This document shows, piece by piece, positions 58,682 through 64,000 of a DNA stretch of 64,000 nt. Under the pieces are notes generated by a model. It was not told the origin of the DNA. It searched no databases and saw only the letters and a list, made by a program, of their open reading frames with translations. Made by a program: the position numbers and the translations under genes. The number at the start of each line of letters is the position of its first letter. The first letter of the stretch is position 1. The DNA lies in NCBI GenBank assembly GCA_019925795.1, contig CM034314.1, forward strand, positions 33,287,774-33,351,773, written 5' to 3'. This DNA comes from Dendrobium chrysotoxum (Eukaryota; Streptophyta; Magnoliopsida; Asparagales; Orchidaceae).

Positions 58682-59286
58682 TAGGAGTGTCAAAATGGGT
58701 TTTCGAGGCAGTTTCAGGTCCAACCCATAATTGACCTGTTACTGTTTGACCCAATCTGGTTATAGTTTCGGGTTAACATCCTTAACCTGAACCCGACCCG
58801 ATTCGGTTTCGGGTCAACCCGGCACGACCCGAAAACCCAAAATAGGGAGATTAGGTGCGGAATCGTAGACACAAGCTGGTGCGAGCGCGGTGGCAAAGCA
58901 CAGACGCCAGCGCGAAGGAGATACGAGCACTAAGGGGGCAGTGCAGGCGCGACTGCAAGAGGACCCGAGCGTGATGAAGGCGGGTTGCTGCCTGCCAAGC
59001 AAGAGCGGGTCCGGGGAGTTCGGGTGTAGACGTGAGTGTTGGAGGGTGTGTCGGTGCTATGCGAGTGCGGGTCATCAGCGAATGCGAGGGCGGGACGGGC
59101 AGTGGATGCGACTGCGGGTCAGCATGGGTAAATTCGGGTCATTTTCAGGTTTTTGGGTCAACTCAAACCCAACCCGATTTTAAAAAGGGGTAAGCAACTC
59201 GAACCAGACCCGTATGGAAAACGATTTGCCCGACCCCAAAATTTTTACGGTCAGGTTTCGAATTGGGTCAAATATTGACACTGCTA
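58682..59286. mobile_element. hAT-type MITE inserted in gypsy gag
   Basis: 605 bp. Terminal inverted repeats TAGGAGTGTCAA and (reverse) TAGCAGTGTCAA, of the kind common to hAT elements. The 8-bp target duplication is TTAAGAAC / TTAACAAC (7 of 8 match) at 58674-58681 and 59287-59294. The interior is rich in GGGTCRGGTTCGGG / CCCGAAACC words, and long open frames there are by-products of this composition. No transposase coding sequence was recognised, so it is non-autonomous. Confidence 0.85.
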
Positions 59287-60648
59287 TTAACAACACACTG
59301 AAGTCTCATATGTTCTTCATTAATTTTAAAGAATCTGCCCTTCAATGGTCTTCTCATTTATTGTTGGGTGTTATCACCTAATTTTCTAAATTCAAGAAGA
59401 TTTTCATCACATAATTTGCAAGCTCCCAAAGGCTACTCAAGAGCTCATAAGCTCTCTTGAAGTTGCAACAAGAACCCAACGAGTCATTTTAGAGAAAATT
59501 ACTGGAAGTCAAAGATCTGGAGTTAGAAATCTCACAAGTTGCATAGGCTCAAGGATTGTAGGAAGGATCGTTCAGATATGCTCCTAGTAAAAAACAGTAG
59601 CAAATGTTGATCGAGTTGCTAGAACTCACCAATAGTTATATTAAAGCTAAAGAATACAATAGTGCAGTTTATTCTTCCAGAATCACTTGCCCAATGAGCT
59701 CTCAACAAGGCATGACTAGCATAAAAATCAAGGATACAATAAGAGTCGCCCAATGGCCCACCGAGTGGAAAGAACGTTGAATTCGCCACAAGATCAATGC
59801 CATTATGACCAGTAGAGGGCTTCCTACTAACAAAAACACAAGATCGATGCTCTGCGAGTGCGGATCATCAGCGAATGCGAGGGCGGGACGGGCAGCGGAT
59901 GCGACTGCGGGTCAGCATGGGTCAATTCGGGTCATTTTCAGATTTTTGGGTCAACTCAAACCCAACCCGATTTTAAACAAGGGGTGAGAAACTCGAACCC
60001 GACCCGTATGGAAAACAGTTTGTCCGACCCCAAAATTTTTACGGTCGGGTTTCGAGTTGGGTCAAATATTGACACTGCTATTAACAACACATTGAAGTCT
60101 CATATGTTCTTCATTAATTTTAAAGAATCTGCCCTTCAGTGGTCTTCTCATTTATTGTTAGGTGTTATCACCTAATTTTCTAAATTCAAGAAGATTTTCA
60201 TCACATAATTTGCAAGCTCCCAAAGGCTACTCAAGAGGTCATAAGCTCTCTTGAAGTTGCAACAAGAACCCAACGAGTCATATTTTAGAGAAAATTACTG
60301 GTAGTCAAAGATCTGGAGTTAGTAATCTCACAAGTTGCATAGGCTCAAGGATTGTAGGAAGGATCGTTCAGATATGCTCCTAGTAAAAAACAACAACAAA
60401 TGTTGATCGAGTTGCTAGAACTCACCAATAGTTATATTAAAGCTAAAGAATACAATAGTGCAATTTATTCTTCCAGAATCACTTGCCCAATGAGCTCTCA
60501 ACAAGGCATGACCAGTATAAAAATCAAGGATACAATAAGAGTCGCCGAAGGGCCCACCGAGTGGAAAGAACATTGTATTCGCCACAAGATCAATGCCATT
60601 ATGACCAGTAGAGGGCTTCCTACTAACAAAAACACAAGATCGATGCCA
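59056..60648 (+). repeat. Tandem duplication, two units of about 794 bp
   Basis: Unit 1 is about 59056-59849 and unit 2 about 59850-60648. Matching points such as AATATTGACA are 794 bases apart (59271 and 60065). Each unit holds the right third of the hAT-type MITE followed by gypsy gag (SLKSHMFFINFKESALQW-like residues). The units differ at only scattered positions. The junction lies at AGATCGATGCT / GCGAGTGCGG. Confidence 0.9.
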
Positions 60649-60739
60649 TCATGGCCAAAGACCCCCCCCCCCCAAAAAAAATAAAAATAAAAATAAAAAT
60701 AAAGCAAGATAACTAAAATAAGGAGACGTGATGCTCAGG

Positions 60740-61215
60740 GGAAAGTATCAAGCAACATTGTATGGAAAATGTCAACTCAACAACCATTCCCCAAACGACA
60801 ATAACCAAAGTTGCCTCGGTCACCTTTACTAAAGCAAACAAGCCGGCAAACCGGAACCCCTTCAATAACATTCTGGCGATCATCATGCTAATCATTAACT
60901 AGTAGATCGATAACATGTTCATTGACACAAGGAGTTTCGTTGACATAATTTTTAGATATGCTTTAGATAAAATGAACTTGCTTACCTCCCAACTCACCCC
61001 CATCACAGGTTCTCTACAATTTCTTAGTCAAGCGACGAGAGACTAAGGGGATGATCACATAACCATGGATTGCGGGGGCAGGGCAACATGGAAATGACTT
61101 ATAGTCATGGACGCACCTGCCACCTACAATGCGATTTTCAGGCGACTAGTCCTAAATGCTTTCAAGGCGATCATCTCGACGTAGCATGTGGCTATCAAGT
61201 TCCATATTGGGGGCT
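60740..61215 (+). pseudogene. Gypsy (Tat-like) aspartic protease remnant
   Basis: The plus strand reads VDNMFIDTRSFVDIIF (the catalytic DTGS altered to DTRS), then SQLTPITGSLYNFLVK and RRETKGMI. After a frame change it reads VMDAPATYNAIFRRLVLNAF followed by KAIIS. This order is diagnostic of Tat/Ogre-type gypsy protease. It belongs with the gag remnants just upstream. Confidence 0.8.
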
Positions 61216-61389
61216 AAATGTAACACCTGCCGAATCCATATATAGTTGCACCCATTATGATCTAATTCGATGAAGATAACTTAAAAAATTTTATGATTGA
61301 TTTGCATGTGTCCCGGATTGTTCTGTATACATATAAGTGTCAGAATCTGGTCTGAGGTGGAACCTGAGGGCCTATGAAACACTTGCATT

Positions 61390-61805
61390 CTGTGTTACTG
61401 TCTTTTTCCTTGTTTGTTGTTTGACCGACTAGGGATAGTATGATTGCTAGTAGAGTTTGTTTTTATGATATTAAAACATCTAATAAGAAGTGGAGAACTA
61501 GTTTGATTTTATTACATATCTCCGAGTTTGACATCATTCTGAGTGTGGACTTGTTGAGTCGATATGAGGCTTAGAATGATTATTTGAAAAAGAGGGTTAC
61601 ATTATTTCTTGATAGCGAGAGCTATTTGTTCCAGAGAGTTAGAGGAGTTCTCTCGTGTCTAGTATCTACTGTTCAAGTGGGTAAATTATGGGAAGAAGAG
61701 TTGTGGCGTGTTTCTAGCATCTGTTCAAGATAGGAGCGTAGACTCCGAATCTCTGCCTAATGTCCCGGTAGTGCGAGAGTTTTCTAATGTCTTCCTTGAG
61801 GAATT
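61390..61805 (+). pseudogene. Second gypsy fragment: protease end and RT leader
   Basis: SEFDIILSVDLLSRYEA-like residues (intact form: FDVILGMDWLSKYEA) followed by RVTLFLDS and QRVRGVLSCLVSTVQVGKL, then after frame changes VPVVREFSNVFLEEL. This is the segment between protease and RT in Tekay/Del-type gypsy elements, a different lineage from the fragment upstream. It breaks off at about 61805. Confidence 0.8.
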
Positions 61806-61839
61806 AGCAATTTACCACATGACACATAGATAAAGTTTT

Positions 61840-62112
61840 GAATCAATGCCAGATGAGTGGAGAATGAGTATGTTGATTCCTATTTTTATGAATAAAGGTG
61901 ATGCATAAGATTGTGTGAATTATAGAAGAATTAAGTTGATGTATCATACTTTTAAACTTTGGGAGAGAGTTATGGAGTATAGGTTACGACATGATACTAA
62001 TGTTTCTCAAAATCAATTTGGATTCATGCCGGGTAGTTCTATTATGGAAGCTATTCATTTATTGAGAGTGTTGATGGAAAAGTTTAGAGAGAATAAAAAC
62101 AAAAATATCAGA
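61840..62112 (+). pseudogene. LINE (RTE-like) reverse transcriptase N-terminal fragment
   Basis: MPDEWRMSMLIPIFMNKGDA, then CVNYRRIKLMYHTFKLWERV, YRLRHDTNVSQNQFGFMPGS and SIMEAIHLLRVLMEKFREN, the standard first RT blocks of a very common plant LINE family. One stop codon interrupts it. It breaks off before the FIDLEKAYD block, where a copia LTR begins. Confidence 0.9.
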
Positions 62113-62933
62113 GTGTTGATGAAAATAGACAATTTTATCACTCGATGAGGAAGCAAATTAATTTTACAATAACAAAAATATCAGAGTTTTCAACCACACA
62201 GTTAGTCACAGAAAAATAAAGTGCGAAAAATAATAAGAACAAACACACTAGAATTTATAATTGTTCGGTCAAACAATGACCTATGTCCACTCACCGGAGT
62301 CCTCCTTCGAGTATTGCACTAAGCATTTAGTGACTCTCCTATAGCCCCCACAACTAGGCGGAGAAACCTTTACAAAATCTCTTCCACCAACCTGATGCAG
62401 TAGAGGACCTTACTCTTTTCACCCTTCTGATGAGGCAGAGAACTTGGAATCCTTTTTCACCCTCCTGATAAAGGCAACCTGAAACCCTTTTTTAACCTCC
62501 TCGTAAAGGCAGCGTACCTCGAAGCTTTTCTCCTTCCAGGAGAAGGCAGAGTATCTTGAATCCTTTTTCACCCTCTAGGTGATGGCAGAGAACCACGGCC
62601 TAGTGTTATAGAATGTCTCCCCAGAGCCACCAAAGAATCAAGACAGAGACTTGAAGAAGACAGGCAAGAACCTTGCATAGAGTAACCTTGTGAATCCCTC
62701 ACAACTCTCCCTCACAAAAAGCTCTTCCTCTCTTCTCTCCCAAAGCTCTCCTAAACTCCTCTATGCTCCCTCTCAAGACATTTAGTAGCAAAAAGCTTTT
62801 GAACAAGTCTAAGTAAGAGTTTAAATAGAGAGCCTCTCAAAAAGCTCTAAATTTCAATCTGTTGTTTAAGATCATTCAGTATGATTCTACGATCGTCCTA
62901 TATGATTAATGCAAAATAGCCCTTTTAGACAAT
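62112..62933 (-). repeat. Truncated Sirevirus-like LTR
   Basis: Colinear with the left part of the LTR at 16989: GTTCGGTCAAACAATGACCT, TCCACTCACCGGAG, GAGTATTGCACTAAGC, repeated AAGGCAGAG blocks, CTCCCTCACAA. A TATA-like TATTTAAA on the minus strand lies at about 62820, then palindrome remnants (CGATCGTCCTATATGATTAA) at about 62890. It is cut at 62933 by the next R1 copy, so U3 is missing. Confidence 0.75.
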
Positions 62934-64000
62934 TGTGGGCTCCAAAAATTTGCGCCCCGGCCACCTCGTTGCTTTTCGGGAGAGTTTTAACAGATTAAGT
63001 TCCGGGGTAAATTTTGGGAAGGTAAATTATAGATAAGACACTACCCAAAGATTCGCCCTCATTTTGCGAGGACTTTATGATCCGAGTTATGGTTTCCTAT
63101 AGGCGCAAGCCCCTATAATTAATTACCCCTCCCGATAACGAGAGAGAACTGTCGATTAAGGCTAGTCGTCAATCAAATACGTAAGAATACGTGTTATCTA
63201 GCATATAGTAGCAGCATGGGCTTAGATATTGGAAGGCTTGAAATTTAAAATAAAAAATTTCACCATCTTGCACTTAAAGCGGATGGTGGGGGAATGGATG
63301 ATTGACCCGATCAAGATCCCATGGTTCTGTCGTCTCAGGACATCATGGTCCATATCTACTTAGTCAGAGGAGGTAGTCGACCCAACCTGACAAAAGGATC
63401 CTTGTCGGCAACCATGGGTTGCTTCGTCCAAGGGTACCTTGTAGACCTGGGTGAATATTTGTCTAAGGGGACAAATTTAAATCCACCTTAGCTAACAGAG
63501 AGCTTTGTGCCCTACCGATAATATCCTATTGATTCATATCTCAAGGATTTGATGCCATAGGGGAGCTTACGGGCTCTGGCCATGACCGTAATGGTGCCAT
63601 TTGGCGGCAAACTACCCGGTTCAAAGGGCCCCGGTCATAACCATTTACCTGTGGTGCCATTTAGCAGCAAAACTGCTGGTTCGATGACACATGTCACATC
63701 CTTACTGGCAAGAGACTGCTTGAGAATGAATTCTAGTGATATTCTCGATCAGACATTATCTCTTTATGAGTTGAAGTAATTTTCAATTTTGTCCACCCCG
63801 GCAAACTATTACGGAGGATAGATGGATTTTGCTTTAAGCATTTGATGGTGTTTATTTCGATTTTAAATATTTTGATTTTGGCATTTTTTGGATTTTGGAC
63901 TTTTTGGAGGTTTTGAGCTTTCGAGGGTATTTGGGACGCATTTTGGATATTTGGAATTGACCCCTCCGGTTGAGATCTACGTTCAACACGGCCATCATCG
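62934..64000 (+). repeat. R1 repeat, fourth copy, runs off the window
   Basis: Begins TGTGGGCTCCAAAAATTTGC and follows the copy at 48455 throughout: TAGATAAGACACTACCCAAAG, the GTAGTCGACCCAACCTGACA segment, paired TGGTGCCATTTGGCGG modules, TTGCTTTAAGCATTTGATGG. The part where an AGO4-like fragment could lie is beyond the window end. Confidence 0.9.

Noticed and set aside
58813..59183. Several overlapping open frames of 60-97 codons
   Set aside because: They lie inside the GC-rich interior of the hAT-type MITE, appear on both strands and reflect the repeated GGGTC/GACCC composition.
60661..60715. C run followed by A-rich (AAAAT)n sequence
   Set aside because: Simple sequence at the end of the duplicated unit. 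It could be an insertion remnant but has no further support.
1..64000. Search by eye for tRNA, rRNA, organelle insertions and CRISPR-like arrays
   Set aside because: None recognised. Regular spacing in the 112-bp and 165-bp arrays is that of contiguous tandem repeats, not repeats with unique spacers.

Overview
The window is plant nuclear DNA, probably from a repeat-rich flowering plant. It is AT-rich and dominated by nested, mostly decayed transposable elements of typical plant lineages: Sirevirus-like Ty1/copia, Ty3/gypsy, plant L1/RTE-type LINEs, CACTA, hAT and Helitron. I found one complete host gene, a four-exon ELOF1 (transcription elongation factor 1 homologue) gene at 40036-40856 on the plus strand. 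An orphan exon lies at 56257-56373. I did not identify the species. No rRNA, tRNA or CRISPR array was recognised.

Layout. 1-4640: degenerate transposon-derived sequence, readable mainly on the minus strand, with a 5'-truncated LINE at 3075-3559. 4680-6740: array of degenerate units of about 165 bp. 7200-13150: AT-rich block of Helitron-like ends and (AT)n runs. 13600-16988 plus 28587-29306: one copy of a long dispersed repeat family, called R1 here, split by an 11.6-kb Sirevirus-like copia element at 16989-28586. The copia element has both LTRs, PBS, PPT, a CTCTA target duplication, broken gag-pol and an envelope-like ORF. 29545-31340: second copy of the 165-bp-unit repeat. 31800-36747: another R1 copy, split by a one-ended CACTA element at 34558-35979. 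36750-43800: lowest repeat density, holding ELOF1 and an antisense LINE just downstream of it. 43830-53640: an old LINE split by a solo copia LTR (46003-47850) and a third R1 copy (48455 to about 52840). 54590-55420: RTE-like reverse transcriptase remnant. 56690-61800: gypsy gag and protease remnants with a hAT-type MITE and a recent tandem duplication of about 794 bp. 61840-64000: LINE RT fragment, then a copia LTR fragment, then a fourth R1 copy running off the window.

Three observations stand out. First, the copia element carries clusters of a palindrome of the form ATCGTCC-N-GGACGAT in both LTRs, upstream of the LTR TATA box. The same arrangement (palindromes, TATA box, ATG) is repeated internally in front of the envelope-like ORF, which suggests a second, U3-like promoter. 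Second, two R1 copies contain fragments of an ARGONAUTE4-type PIWI domain, so a repeat family has captured part of a gene of the RNA-directed DNA methylation pathway that silences transposons. Third, the nesting gives a clear relative order of insertions.

All coordinates and translations were read by eye. Family assignments rest on recognised motifs, not database searches.
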